Shown: positions 17,862 to 25,158 of the stretch, piece by piece
Layout of the letters: the number at the start of each line of letters is the position of its first letter
Position numbering within the stretch: position 1 is the stretch's first letter
NCBI RefSeq assembly: GCF_036946495.1
Contig: NZ_JAQIIX010000002.1
Coordinates: 2,790,001 to 2,854,000 of the forward strand
From: Mycolicibacterium neoaurum
GTDB taxonomy: Bacteria > Actinomycetota > Actinomycetes > Mycobacteriales > Mycobacteriaceae
Length of the DNA stretch: 64,000 nucleotides
Reading direction: 5' to 3'
Position numbers and translations under genes: made by a program
Notes under the pieces: model-generated
Databases searched by the model: none
Seen by the model: only the letters and a program-made list of their open reading frames with translations
Told to the model about the DNA's origin: nothing

Positions 17862-18728
17862 CTAGGAGGCGGTGGCCAGCACCCTTACCGGTGTCGGTGC
17901 GGTGCGTTCGGTAGCCAGCAGCCGCTCGCCACGGTCGAGCCAGTCGAGGTCGTGCCACTGCACGCGGGCGGGCAGGCGCCGCCAGTACCGCGGGTGGTTG
18001 TGCAGGTGCATCTGCACGCTGGCGTGTACCGCCGCGGTCTCGGGCAGTCTGCGCAGCGGAAGCGTCAGCGCCGAACTGTCGGGCTCGGCGTGCACCGACG
18101 GGGCGGTGTCCAGTCGCAGGCCGGCCTGCGTGGCACCGTCGAGCATCCACTCCAGGGTCAGGGCGCCACCGACGATGTCGCGGTGGGTTCCGCGGAACCA
18201 CACCTCATTAACGCCGTCGACGCGCTGCCACGACGGGCCGCCGTCGATGGCGAGGGCGTGGCGGCCGTCGGCGACGTCCACGGGCCCGCCGGCACCGCGG
18301 ATGGGTGTGCTGTCCCATAGGCCGAGGAAGCGCACCGGCACCGCGATATCGTCGTGCTCGGCCAGTCCGGCGGCCACCTCGGTGACGCGGCGCCATTCCT
18401 GTGCCGAGCGTTCGGTGCGCGGCAGCGCGTAAGTCGACAGCATGTAGTCGCGCAGTTCGCCGTCGAGCACGCCGATGGTGCTCAGCAGCCGCGCCAAGGC
18501 TTGTGCGCATGACGCGCCGCTGCCCGCACCGAAGACATAGACCGGGTCGCCGGGATGCCAGTGTTCGGTGAGGAAGTCGTATGCCGCCGCGACCGCCGCA
18601 CGCGCTCGGTCGGCGCGTCGGCTGGTGTGTCGATGCCAGCTGATCTGATCTGCGGGATCGACGCGGCGGAACAGCGCCGCGGCATTGGTTTCCCCCGCTT
18701 GGTCGAAGCACAGCACGATATTCGTCAC
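17862..18728 (-). CDS. DUF2235 (Tle1-like alpha/beta-hydrolase fold) protein with altered nucleophile motif
   Basis: A 288-residue protein. The opening MTNIVLCFDQAGETN corresponds to the family's NIVVxxDGT start. HPGDPVYVFGAGSGASCAQ is the strand-nucleophile-elbow-helix segment, and the later RFLGLWDST and VWFRGTHRDIVGG are family landmarks. Active DUF2235/Tle1 phospholipases have GxSxG (typically GFSRGA) at the elbow. Here the aligned residues read GAGSGA, with Gly at the nucleophile position and Ser one place later. The protein may therefore be inactive or use a shifted serine. No signal peptide is seen. It stands alone between two hypothetical genes. Confidence 0.8.
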   Translation of the reverse strand: MTNIVLCFDQAGETNAAALFRRVDPADQISWHRHTSRRADRARAAVAAAYDFLTEHWHPGDPVYVFGAGSGASCAQALARLLSTIGVLDGELRDYMLSTYALPRTERSAQEWRRVTEVAAGLAEHDDIAVPVRFLGLWDSTPIRGAGGPVDVADGRHALAIDGGPSWQRVDGVNEVWFRGTHRDIVGGALTLEWMLDGATQAGLRLDTAPSVHAEPDSSALTLPLRRLPETAAVHASVQMHLHNHPRYWRRLPARVQWHDLDWLDRGERLLATERTAPTPVRVLATAS

Positions 18729-18924
18729 GGCAACCCCCCGGTATGCACTTGAATCGAATCCTGGCGAATCATTCTGCCAAGCTCGCTCGTCGCAACCAAG
18801 GCGGAATCTCGCCCATGACGATAGCTCTGTCGACGAATTTCGGGGTCTAAACCACCATGTGCGACGGAATTCGTCGGAAGTCGGCCGGAAAACGCACGGC
18901 CGGCAGTCGACCGAGCTATTTCGG

Positions 18925-20049
18925 TCAGTTCAGCGCAATCCGTCCGCCGGCGCTGCCGAGGTCACCGGAGACCTGGATGAACTCCGGGTTGCTGTCGGCG
19001 GGGATGTCGTAGGCGACGGTCACCTGTACCGGCTCGCCCGGATACAGCACCGCCGAGATCCCGTTGAGGTAGAAGGTCGCCTCGGTATCGGGCGAATAGG
19101 GCTGCCCGCCCGCGGTCAATACCTGCTGGTCGGACAGGAACGTGGCGGGGGACTGGCCGTTGTTGAGGAACGTCAACTTGACCAGGACGAATTTTCCGGT
19201 GGCCGTCTTGGTGAGGAACTCGTTGTCGACCGCAGACACCGTCGGCACCGTGTCGACGCCGTTCTCGGTGATCGTCACGTCGCCGTCGACGACCGATCCT
19301 TCGGCCGGGGCGGGCGCGTCACCGGCGTCGGCGGAATCCGTGGTGGGAACGGTGGGCGCAGTGGCCCCATCGGTCGCCACGGTCCCATCCGTACCGCTGG
19401 CCTCGGGGGAGCCGGAGCCGGGATCGGCGAACGCGAAGGCCCAGACGAGCACACCGACCAACACGATCAGCAACGCCGCGACGCCCAGCAGGTAGCCCTT
19501 GAGCGGGCTCTTGGGCGCGGGTTTGGCCGCGATATCGCCGACGCCGCCGAAGGCCAGCGGCTCCGCGGGCGGTGGCGGCAGCGTCGGCACCACCGCGGTG
19601 GTCTGGTCGAACGCGGGCGTCGTGGGTGTCACCGTCGGAATGGTGAGGTCTGGCTGCGGCCACTGGTCGGCGGGCGGCTCGCTGGCAGGTTCGACGGGCT
19701 CAGATGCGTCGGCCGGTGGGTCGATGACCGGTTCGGTCTCGGGTTCCACGGCCGCGGCGAGCTCGGGCTCCATGGTCTCGGGCTCTGGCTCCACGGTCTC
19801 GGGCTCGGGCTCGGGTTCCGGATCGGCGGCGATGACGGGCGGCTCGCCCTTGCCGGCGTCCTCCCAGGACGGCATCGCCATCACGTCTTCGGGCCATGGC
19901 GGCAGCTCGGCGGGCCAGGCCGACGTCTCTTCGGTGAACTCGGGTCCCTCGGGGCGCTGGGCGGTCCACTCCGTGCCGTCCCAGTAACGTTGACCTCCGG
20001 AACCGTCGGGATCCGGGTACCAGCCGGCCGCGGTCGGCGGTGTCGTCAT
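18925..20049 (-). CDS. DUF2510 / membrane helix / DUF4352 (telokin-like) envelope protein
   Basis: A 374-residue protein from ATG 20049 (a GTG at 20097 is less likely). The N-terminus is a DUF2510 motif (AAGWYPDPDGSGGQRYWDG, then W residues). A long Pro/Glu-rich acidic linker with EPEPE repeats follows. One membrane helix (LLGVAALLIVLVGVLVWAFAFA, about residues 215-236) leads to an extracytoplasmic DUF4352-type immunoglobulin-like domain (LVKLTFLNNGQSPATF, LYPGEPVQVTVAYDIP). This architecture is common for actinobacterial membrane-anchored proteins of unknown role. Confidence 0.88.
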   Translation of the reverse strand: MTTPPTAAGWYPDPDGSGGQRYWDGTEWTAQRPEGPEFTEETSAWPAELPPWPEDVMAMPSWEDAGKGEPPVIAADPEPEPEPETVEPEPETMEPELAAAVEPETEPVIDPPADASEPVEPASEPPADQWPQPDLTIPTVTPTTPAFDQTTAVVPTLPPPPAEPLAFGGVGDIAAKPAPKSPLKGYLLGVAALLIVLVGVLVWAFAFADPGSGSPEASGTDGTVATDGATAPTVPTTDSADAGDAPAPAEGSVVDGDVTITENGVDTVPTVSAVDNEFLTKTATGKFVLVKLTFLNNGQSPATFLSDQQVLTAGGQPYSPDTEATFYLNGISAVLYPGEPVQVTVAYDIPADSNPEFIQVSGDLGSAGGRIALN

Positions 20050-20149
20050 GCGGGGTTTCCTCCCTAACGCGCGCCCGAGAGCGCTGTGACCTCGCACAAT
20101 AGTCCAGCCAGCAAACGGTCGCGAAATTATCGCCGGTCAGCGGAGGCGG

Positions 20150-20869
20150 TCAGCCGCCCATCAGCATGCGCCACTGGTCCAGATTGCTGGCGCGGTAGAC
20201 GTAGTTGGAGCGCTTCACATCCGACAGCGGGGCGCTCGGCTCGGCGGAATACCAGTGGCCGGGGAACACGGTCGGATCGCCGGATAGCGTCGAGAGCTTC
20301 TGCAGGCTGTGGAACATGTCATCGACGTTGCCGCCGGGGAAGTCGGTGCGCCCGCAACCCTCCAGGAACAGGGTGTCGCCGGCCACCAGTCGGCCGTCGA
20401 GCAGGAAACACTGGCTGCCCGGAGTGTGTCCGGGGGTGTGCAGCAGTTCGATGTCGATACCGCCGACGCTGACCTTGTCGCCGTGCTGGTGGCCGGTCAG
20501 CTCGCTCATCGCGATGCCGGTGACATTGGAAACCCATTCGCCCTCAAGGGCATTGACGTGTACCGGAACGCTGACCCGCTCGAGCAGCTCGGCGACACCG
20601 GCCAGTGTGAAGCCCATCATGGTGCCGCCGACGTGGTCGGGGTGGTGGTGGCTGACCAGCACACCGGACAATCGCATGCCGTCGGCCTCCAGTGCGTCGA
20701 CGAGTTCGCCCGCCGAGTACGCGGGGTCGACCAGGACGGCGTCGCCGGTTTCGCGGTCACCGATCAGGTAGGCGAAGTTGCGCATCTGTTGGGCGATCGG
20801 GTCGGCGGCCGCGAAGTCGCGACCCGACAGCAGCTGGCGGAAGTACAGGCGATCAGCGTCGGAAGCCAT
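20150..20869 (-). CDS. MBL-fold metallo-hydrolase (glyoxalase II / persulfide-dioxygenase-like; Rv0634c position)
   Basis: A 239-residue protein from ATG 20869 (an in-frame GTG at 20878 adds three residues). The metal-binding motif is LVSHHHPDHVGG, with further ligands in LLHTPGHTPGSQC and LVAGDTLF, and a late histidine in VFPGHWY. The segment GCGRTDFPGGN resembles the ETHE1-type persulfide dioxygenase signature, so sulfide/persulfide chemistry is as likely as thioester hydrolysis. It is transcribed divergently from nsrR across a 128-bp gap. Its place corresponds to M. tuberculosis Rv0634c, annotated there as glyoxalase II. Confidence 0.85.
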   Translation of the reverse strand: MASDADRLYFRQLLSGRDFAAADPIAQQMRNFAYLIGDRETGDAVLVDPAYSAGELVDALEADGMRLSGVLVSHHHPDHVGGTMMGFTLAGVAELLERVSVPVHVNALEGEWVSNVTGIAMSELTGHQHGDKVSVGGIDIELLHTPGHTPGSQCFLLDGRLVAGDTLFLEGCGRTDFPGGNVDDMFHSLQKLSTLSGDPTVFPGHWYSAEPSAPLSDVKRSNYVYRASNLDQWRMLMGG

Positions 20870-20997
20870 GCGCAACACCTTATGGGTACGGGCGCGGACG
20901 ATCGAAACCGCAGGTCTAAAAACCGCACGTCAGCGCGTGTTTAAAGCCACTGCCCGTTATCTGGTATTCGCGATGCAGGATTTGTAGCGTCAGCGCC

Positions 20998-21453
20998 ATG
21001 CAACTCACCCGGTTCACCGACCTGGGGCTGCGCACGATGATGCTGCTGGCCGCGGGGGACGCCGCCGAACGCCGCATCACCACCCGCTCGATCGCGACCG
21101 GCGCCGACGCCTCCGAGCATCACGTCGCCAAGGCCGTCGCCCGGCTGGTCGAGCTCGGCATGGTCAACGCCAAACGTGGTCGTGTGGGCGGACTTTCGCT
21201 CACCGAGGACGGGCGCACGGTCTCGCTCGGTTGGTTGGTGCGCCGCCTGGAGGGCGACGCCGAGGTGATCGACTGCGCGGGCGATCGGCCATGCCCGCTG
21301 ATCGCCGGGTGCCGACTGCGCCGGGTCCTGGCCGAGGCCAAAGAGGCCTTCTACCGCGAACTGGACAACCACACCCTCCAAGACCTGACCGGCAGCGGCC
21401 TGCTGCCGGTCGTGACACTCCCGTTGGAAATCGCAGGAAGGAACACCCCATGA
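20998..21453 (+). CDS. nsrR: Rrf2-family nitric-oxide-sensing repressor NsrR
   Basis: A 151-residue Rrf2 winged-helix protein (MQLTRFTDLGLRTMMLLAA). Three cysteines in the pattern CAGDRPCPLIAGC (C-x5-C-x5-C) match the Fe-S ligands of NsrR. NsrR loses DNA binding when its cluster is nitrosylated, inducing NO detoxification genes. The next gene is flavohemoglobin hmp; the nsrR stop and hmp start overlap as ATGA, implying one transcript and autoregulation. I could not locate a convincing NsrR dyad in the 20870-20997 gap. Confidence 0.92.
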   Translation: MQLTRFTDLGLRTMMLLAAGDAAERRITTRSIATGADASEHHVAKAVARLVELGMVNAKRGRVGGLSLTEDGRTVSLGWLVRRLEGDAEVIDCAGDRPCPLIAGCRLRRVLAEAKEAFYRELDNHTLQDLTGSGLLPVVTLPLEIAGRNTP

Positions 21454-22586
21454 CCGTCGTCGCTGCTCCCGAGGAACTGCAGCCCGCACACGCCGAGATG
21501 ATCAGGGCGACGCTGCCACTGGTCGGCGCCCATATCGACGCCATCACCAGCTCCTTCTACAAGAGGCTCTTCGCAGCGCACCCGGCGCTGCTGCGCAATC
21601 TGTTCAACCGGGGCAACCAGGCCCAGGGTGCCCAGCAGCGGGCGCTGGCCGCCTCGATCGCCACGTTTGCGACCCATCTGGTCGATCCCGACCTCCCGCA
21701 CCCCGCCGAGCTGCTGTCGCGGATCGGGCACAAGCACGCGTCGCTGGGCGTGACGGCCGATCAGTACCCGATCGTGCACGAGCATCTGTTCGCCGCGATC
21801 GTGGAGGTACTGGGCGCCGAGACCGTCACCGCCGAGGTGGCCGAGGCCTGGGACCGCGTCTACTGGATCATGGCCAACACCCTGATCGACATGGAACGTG
21901 ACCTGTATGAGCAGGCCGGGGTGGTCGCCGGTGACGTCTACCGTCGTGGCCAGGTGACCGCCCGGGTCGACGATCCCTCGGGCGCAGTGCTGGTCAGCGT
22001 CGCCTCCGATCTGAATTTCGGTGCCGGACAGTACGTCTCGGTCGGCGTCACACTGCCCGACGGGGCGCGCCAGTTGCGGCAGTACAGCCTGGTGAACAAG
22101 CCGGGCGACGGGCAGCTGACCTTCGCGGTCAAGCCCGCCGGTGAGGTGTCGGAGTGGATCCGCGACAACCTGCGGGTCGGCGATCTGCTGGACGTGACGG
22201 TGCCGTTCGGCGACCTGCCCGCGCCGGCGCCCGGTGTGCCGCTGGTGCTCATCTCTGCCGGGATCGGCATCACCCCGATGATCGGCATCCTCGAAGCGCT
22301 GCCCACCGATGCCCGCGTGCAGGTGCTGCACGCCGATCGCAGCGAGCAGACCCATCCGCTGCGGGAACGCCAGCGCGAGCTGGTCGACGCGCTGCCCAAC
22401 GCCACGCTGCAGCTCTGGTACGAGGACCTGATGTCCCTGGACGGTGTGGAGCTGCCCGAGGACGCCGAGGTCTACCTGTGCGGTAACGACGGTTTCGTCC
22501 GCGCCGTGCGCGATCAGCTGCTGGCGCGCGGGGTGACCCGGGTGCACAGCGAGCTGTTCAGCCCGAACGACTGGCTGCTGTCGTAG
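21450..22586 (+). CDS. hmp: Flavohemoglobin (nitric oxide dioxygenase)
   Basis: A 378-residue protein starting at ATG 21450, preceded by GGAAGGAA. Residues 1-140 form the globin domain (AHAEMIRATLPLVGAHIDAI, FYKRLFAAHPALLRNLFN). The FAD-binding barrel has LRQYSLVNKPG, and the NAD-binding domain has LISAGIGITPMIGIL and LCGNDGFVRAVRDQLL. It oxidises NO to nitrate with O2 and NAD(P)H in the cytoplasm. It is translationally coupled to nsrR. The first repeat palindrome begins nine bases after its stop codon. Confidence 0.95.
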   Translation: MTVVAAPEELQPAHAEMIRATLPLVGAHIDAITSSFYKRLFAAHPALLRNLFNRGNQAQGAQQRALAASIATFATHLVDPDLPHPAELLSRIGHKHASLGVTADQYPIVHEHLFAAIVEVLGAETVTAEVAEAWDRVYWIMANTLIDMERDLYEQAGVVAGDVYRRGQVTARVDDPSGAVLVSVASDLNFGAGQYVSVGVTLPDGARQLRQYSLVNKPGDGQLTFAVKPAGEVSEWIRDNLRVGDLLDVTVPFGDLPAPAPGVPLVLISAGIGITPMIGILEALPTDARVQVLHADRSEQTHPLRERQRELVDALPNATLQLWYEDLMSLDGVELPEDAEVYLCGNDGFVRAVRDQLLARGVTRVHSELFSPNDWLLS

Positions 22587-22595
22587 CTCGTATCT

Positions 22596-22645
22596 ACGTG
22601 GGTTCAGTCTGAAGACGGCGTCAGCCGGTCAGACTGAACCCACGT
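22596..22645. repeat. 50-nt palindromic repeat, family 1, copy 1
   Basis: ACGTGGGTTCAG (22596-22607) and CTGAACCCACGT (22634-22645) are perfect inverted 12-mers. The pairing continues for five more bases inward and one outward, giving an 18-bp perfect stem, and the loop holds a smaller CGGC/GCCG stem. No T-run follows. The element lies just after hmp, so it may also stop hmp transcription. Confidence 0.88.
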
Positions 22646-22667
22646 ATGCATTTGGGTCGAAATCTCT

Positions 22668-22717
22668 ACCTGAGCGCAGCGGCTCGCCCGACAACTTGCT
22701 TCTGACTGAAGCCAGGT
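22668..22717. repeat. 50-nt palindromic repeat, family 1, copy 2 (degenerate)
   Basis: The right arm CTGAAGCCAGGT (22706-22717) fits the family. The left arm at 22668-22679 (ACCTGAGCGCAG) keeps 8 of 12 positions. The length is again exactly 50 nt, and the gap to copy 1 is 22 nt, the same gap as in the downstream pair. Fixed length and spacing are the main reason for calling this eroded copy. Confidence 0.6.
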
Positions 22718-22781
22718 CGCTTATCCACAGGCGCGGGCTTCTGGGGTGTTGTCCCGCTGTCCGCGATGCCAGCATCGGTGC

Positions 22782-23627
22782 ATGGGTGGGGTCTTCATCG
22801 GCAGCGAGGCGTTGGCCGCCGGCCGGGTGACGCGCCACCAGCTGCGCACGCGATACGGGCGCATCCTTCCCAACATCTACGGTCCGCCCGCACCATCGGT
22901 CCGCGACCGGGCGCGTGCAGCGTTCCTGTGGTCGGGGCGCCGGGGTGTCATCGCAGGTGTCGCGGCGTCGGCGCTGCATCACGCGAAATGGGTCGACGAC
23001 GACGTCCCCATCGAGTTGTTGTGGCGCAACACCCATCCGCCGAGCGGATTGATCGTCCGCAACGAGTCCTTCTCGGCCGATGAGGTGACCACCATCGCCG
23101 GTATCACGGTCACCACCCCAGCCCGGACGATCTTCGACCTCGGCAGGCACCTGCCGCGCGATGAGGCCGTCGCTCGCATCGACGCGCTGCTGACGCTCGG
23201 TCGGGTGACCGTCGACGATGTCGCGCCGCTGCTCGGGCGCTACCCACGCGCCACCGACATCCGCCGGCTCACGACAGCTCTGGCTCTGGTCGACGCCGGT
23301 GCCGAGTCACCCCAGGAGACCCGGCTGCGCCTCGCGCTGACCGATGCGGGCATGCCACCCGACCGGACTCAGATCCCGGTCGTCGACGGCCAGGGGCGGA
23401 TCGTGGCAAGGGTCGACATGGGCTGGGAGCACCTGCGGGTCGCCGTTCAGTACGACGGTCGGCATCACCAGACCGATCGGGCGACCTACGTCAGGGATCA
23501 GAAGGTCAATCGGGCACTGCAGGCTCGTGGGTGGGTGGTCATCCGGGTGATCGCCGAGGACACCCTGGCCGATGTGGTCGGACGCGTCGCCGCGGCGCTC
23601 TACGGGCGCGGCTGGCGAGCGGCTTGA
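22782..23627 (+). CDS. DUF559 / AbiEi-like protein 1 (helix-turn-helix plus PD-(D/E)XK-type nuclease fold)
   Basis: A 281-residue protein from ATG 22782 (an in-frame ATG at 22746 is possible). Residues about 1-60 resemble the AbiEi-type N-terminal winged helix (IGSEALAAGRVTRHQLRTRY, then RILPNIYGP). The C-terminus is a DUF559 (Vsr-like endonuclease) domain with Asp212 (ARVDMGWEH), VAVQYDGRHH and ALQARGWVVIRVI. Where the paralogue at 52566 has Glu223 (VEYDG), this copy has Gln223, so catalysis may be impaired. The gene is bracketed by pairs of 50-nt palindromes ending 64 bases before the start and beginning three bases after the stop. The natural substrate is unknown. Confidence 0.88.
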   Translation: MGGVFIGSEALAAGRVTRHQLRTRYGRILPNIYGPPAPSVRDRARAAFLWSGRRGVIAGVAASALHHAKWVDDDVPIELLWRNTHPPSGLIVRNESFSADEVTTIAGITVTTPARTIFDLGRHLPRDEAVARIDALLTLGRVTVDDVAPLLGRYPRATDIRRLTTALALVDAGAESPQETRLRLALTDAGMPPDRTQIPVVDGQGRIVARVDMGWEHLRVAVQYDGRHHQTDRATYVRDQKVNRALQARGWVVIRVIAEDTLADVVGRVAAALYGRGWRAA

Positions 23628-23630
23628 GTG

Positions 23631-23680
23631 ACATGGTTTCAGCGAGAGAGCGCCATTGCGCTGCGAAACTGAACCCAGGT
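23631..23680. repeat. 50-nt palindromic repeat, family 1, copy 3
   Basis: ACATGGTTTCAG (23631-23642) pairs with CTGAACCCAGGT (23669-23680) at 10 of 12 positions. A second perfect stem AGCGC/GCGCT with loop CATT sits in the centre. It starts three bases after the DUF559 stop codon. Confidence 0.82.
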
Positions 23681-23702
23681 AGCGCGTGGGGCCAGATCGC
23701 CT

Positions 23703-23752
23703 ACCTGGATTCAGCTCAAAGGCCCAGATGCTGTTGACGGCTGAAACCAGGT
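23703..23752. repeat. 50-nt palindromic repeat, family 1, copy 4
   Basis: ACCTGGATTCAG (23703-23714) pairs with CTGAAACCAGGT (23741-23752) at 11 of 12 positions. It is separated from copy 3 by 22 nt, exactly as copies 1 and 2 are, so each side of the gene carries a 122-nt doublet. The central 26 nt differ in sequence among copies but not in length. Confidence 0.82.
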
Positions 23753-23810
23753 GCCAAGCGAGCCGGCGTACCCTCGTGAACAGCGGAAAACCGGCCTCAG
23801 ACCAGCCGTT

Positions 23811-23840
23811 TTGGCAGCAGGAACAGCGAGAATGTACCCT
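23811..23840 (+). promoter_or_regulatory. Promoter of the tRNA-Thr gene
   Basis: TTGGCA at 23811-23816 and TACCCT at 23835-23840, 18 bp apart, fit a SigA promoter. A start near 23847 would give a leader of about 25 nt before the tRNA. Confidence 0.6.
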
Positions 23841-23872
23841 CTTTAAGGCCCTACGGCCGAAGGTAGTGCAAG

Positions 23873-23945
23873 GCCCCCTTAGCTCAGTCGGCAGAGCGTT
23901 TCCATGGTAAGGAAAAGGTCAACGGTTCGATTCCGTTAGGGGGCT
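23873..23945 (+). tRNA. tRNA-Thr (GGT)
   Basis: A 73-nt cloverleaf. The acceptor GCCCCCT pairs with AGGGGGC (23938-23944), with T as discriminator. The D-arm contains AGCTCAGTCGGCAGAGC, the anticodon loop is centred on GGT (CCATGGTAAGG), and the T-loop is GGTTCGATTCC. CCA is not encoded. Confidence 0.95.
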
Positions 23946-23985
23946 CGGTGGACGCGCCTGGCGGAGCTCCGCCTGCGTCGATCGG

Positions 23986-24059
23986 GGCGGTGTAGCTCAG
24001 CTGGTTAGAGCGCACGACTCATAATCGTGAGGTCGGGAGATCGAGCCTCCCCACCGCTA
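23986..24059 (+). tRNA. tRNA-Met (CAT), elongator type
   Basis: A 74-nt cloverleaf. The acceptor GGCGGTG pairs with CACCGCT (first pair G-U), with A as discriminator. The D-arm is AGCTCAGCTGGTTAGAGC and the anticodon loop is CGACTCATAATCG with CAT. The paired acceptor end argues against an initiator tRNA. CCA is not encoded. The rpmG start lies 27 nt downstream. Confidence 0.93.
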
Positions 24060-24086
24060 CAGGCAGAACAACGAGAGGCAAGAGAC

Positions 24087-24254
24087 GTGGCGTCGAGTAC
24101 CGACGTACGGCCGAAGATCACTTTGGCCTGCGAGGTGTGCAAGCACCGTAACTACATCACCAAGAAGAACCGTCGGAACGACCCCGATCGGCTGGAGATC
24201 AAGAAGTTCTGCCCGAACTGCGGTCACCACCAGCCGCACAAAGAGTCTCGCTGA
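24087..24254 (+). CDS. rpmG2: 50S ribosomal protein L33, zinc-ribbon (C+) form
   Basis: A 55-residue protein from GTG 24087 (ribosome-binding site AAGAGA/GAGAGG just upstream). Two CxxC pairs (CEVC and CPNC) mark the zinc-binding form of L33, and the basic [18 protein letters not shown] core is typical. It directly precedes hadA, as rpmG2 does in M. tuberculosis. Confidence 0.95.
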   Translation: MASSTDVRPKITLACEVCKHRNYITKKNRRNDPDRLEIKKFCPNCGHHQPHKESR

Positions 24255-24263
24255 CCGTTCGTC

Positions 24264-24740
24264 GTGGCTCTGTCGACCGATATCGTCGGGATGCATTATC
24301 GCTATCCCGACGAATATGAGGTCGGGCGTGAAAAGGTGCGCGAGTACGCCGTAGCGGTCAAGAACGACGCCGCGTACTTCCAGGACGAAGCTGTCGCCGC
24401 CGAGCTGGGCCACCCGGTCCTGCCGGCGCCGCTGACCTTCATCAGCATCTTCGGTTACACCGCCCAGTTTGCGTTCTTCAAGCACGCCAACATCGGTATC
24501 CACGACGCCCAGATCGTTCAGGTCGATCAGGCGTTCACATTTGTCCGGCCGATCCGCGTAGGGGACCGGCTGCATTGCGATGTGTACGTCGATTCGGTGC
24601 GTCAGGCGCACGGCACCGACATCATCGTCACCAAGAACATCATCACCAACGACAAGGGTGAGGTTGTCCAGGAGGCCTTGACGACCCTGGCGGGGCGTTC
24701 GGGCGACGGAGAAGAGGGCTTTTCAGATGGCACTGCGTGA
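24264..24740 (+). CDS. hadA: (3R)-hydroxyacyl-ACP dehydratase subunit HadA
   Basis: A 158-residue hotdog-fold protein, the same length as M. tuberculosis HadA. HadA lacks catalytic residues and forms the substrate-binding half of the HadAB dehydratase in the FAS-II cycle that elongates meromycolic acids. It starts at GTG 24264, nine bases after the rpmG stop. The 3' end overlaps hadB by 14 bp, consistent with coupled translation. The HadAB/HadBC complexes are known targets of thiacetazone and isoxyl. Confidence 0.96.
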   Translation: MALSTDIVGMHYRYPDEYEVGREKVREYAVAVKNDAAYFQDEAVAAELGHPVLPAPLTFISIFGYTAQFAFFKHANIGIHDAQIVQVDQAFTFVRPIRVGDRLHCDVYVDSVRQAHGTDIIVTKNIITNDKGEVVQEALTTLAGRSGDGEEGFSDGTA

Positions 24741-25155
24741 ATTCAGTTCGGTCAGCGTGGGGGACACCCTTCCGGAGAAGGTGATTCCGCTGACCCGCCA
24801 GGATCTGGTCAACTACGCCGGGGTCTCCGGTGACCTGAACCCGATCCACTGGGACGACGAGATCGCCAAGCAGGTCGGTCTGGACACCGCCATCGCCCAC
24901 GGCATGCTGACCATGGGCCTCGGCGGCGGTTATGTCACCGAATGGGTGGGCGACCCGGCAGCGGTCACCGAGTACAACGTGCGGTTCACCGCGGTGGTCC
25001 CCGTCCCCAATGACGGCGTGGGAGCCGAGCTGGTGTTCAACGGTCGGGTGAAGTCGGTCGACGCCGACGCCAAGTCCGTGACCATCGCGCTGTCCGCGAC
25101 GACCGGCGGGAAAAAGATCTTCGGTCGCGCCATCGCCACCGCGAAGTTGGCCTGA
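24727..25155 (+). CDS. hadB: (3R)-hydroxyacyl-ACP dehydratase catalytic subunit HadB
   Basis: A 142-residue hotdog protein with the hydratase-2 motif SGDLNPIHWDD; Asp36 and His41 are the catalytic dyad. It pairs with HadA (HadAB) or HadC (HadBC) to dehydrate 3-hydroxyacyl-AcpM in mycolic acid synthesis. It overlaps hadA and is followed three bases later by hadC. Confidence 0.97.
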   Translation: MALREFSSVSVGDTLPEKVIPLTRQDLVNYAGVSGDLNPIHWDDEIAKQVGLDTAIAHGMLTMGLGGGYVTEWVGDPAAVTEYNVRFTAVVPVPNDGVGAELVFNGRVKSVDADAKSVTIALSATTGGKKIFGRAIATAKLA

Positions 25156-25158
25156 TCC

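Noticed and set aside
20870..20997. An NsrR operator in the nsrR upstream region
   Set aside because: Only a short TCGCGA palindrome was found; no dyad of the expected length and AT-rich form could be supported.
22596..22645. The first 50-nt palindrome as only an intrinsic terminator of hmp
   Set aside because: It has no T-run and belongs to a set of four with fixed length and spacing, although it may also slow or stop transcription.
22596..23752. CRISPR array around the first DUF559 gene
   Set aside because: The repeats are palindromes in two pairs separated by a gene, with only 22-nt gaps and no series of spacers; no cas gene is present.
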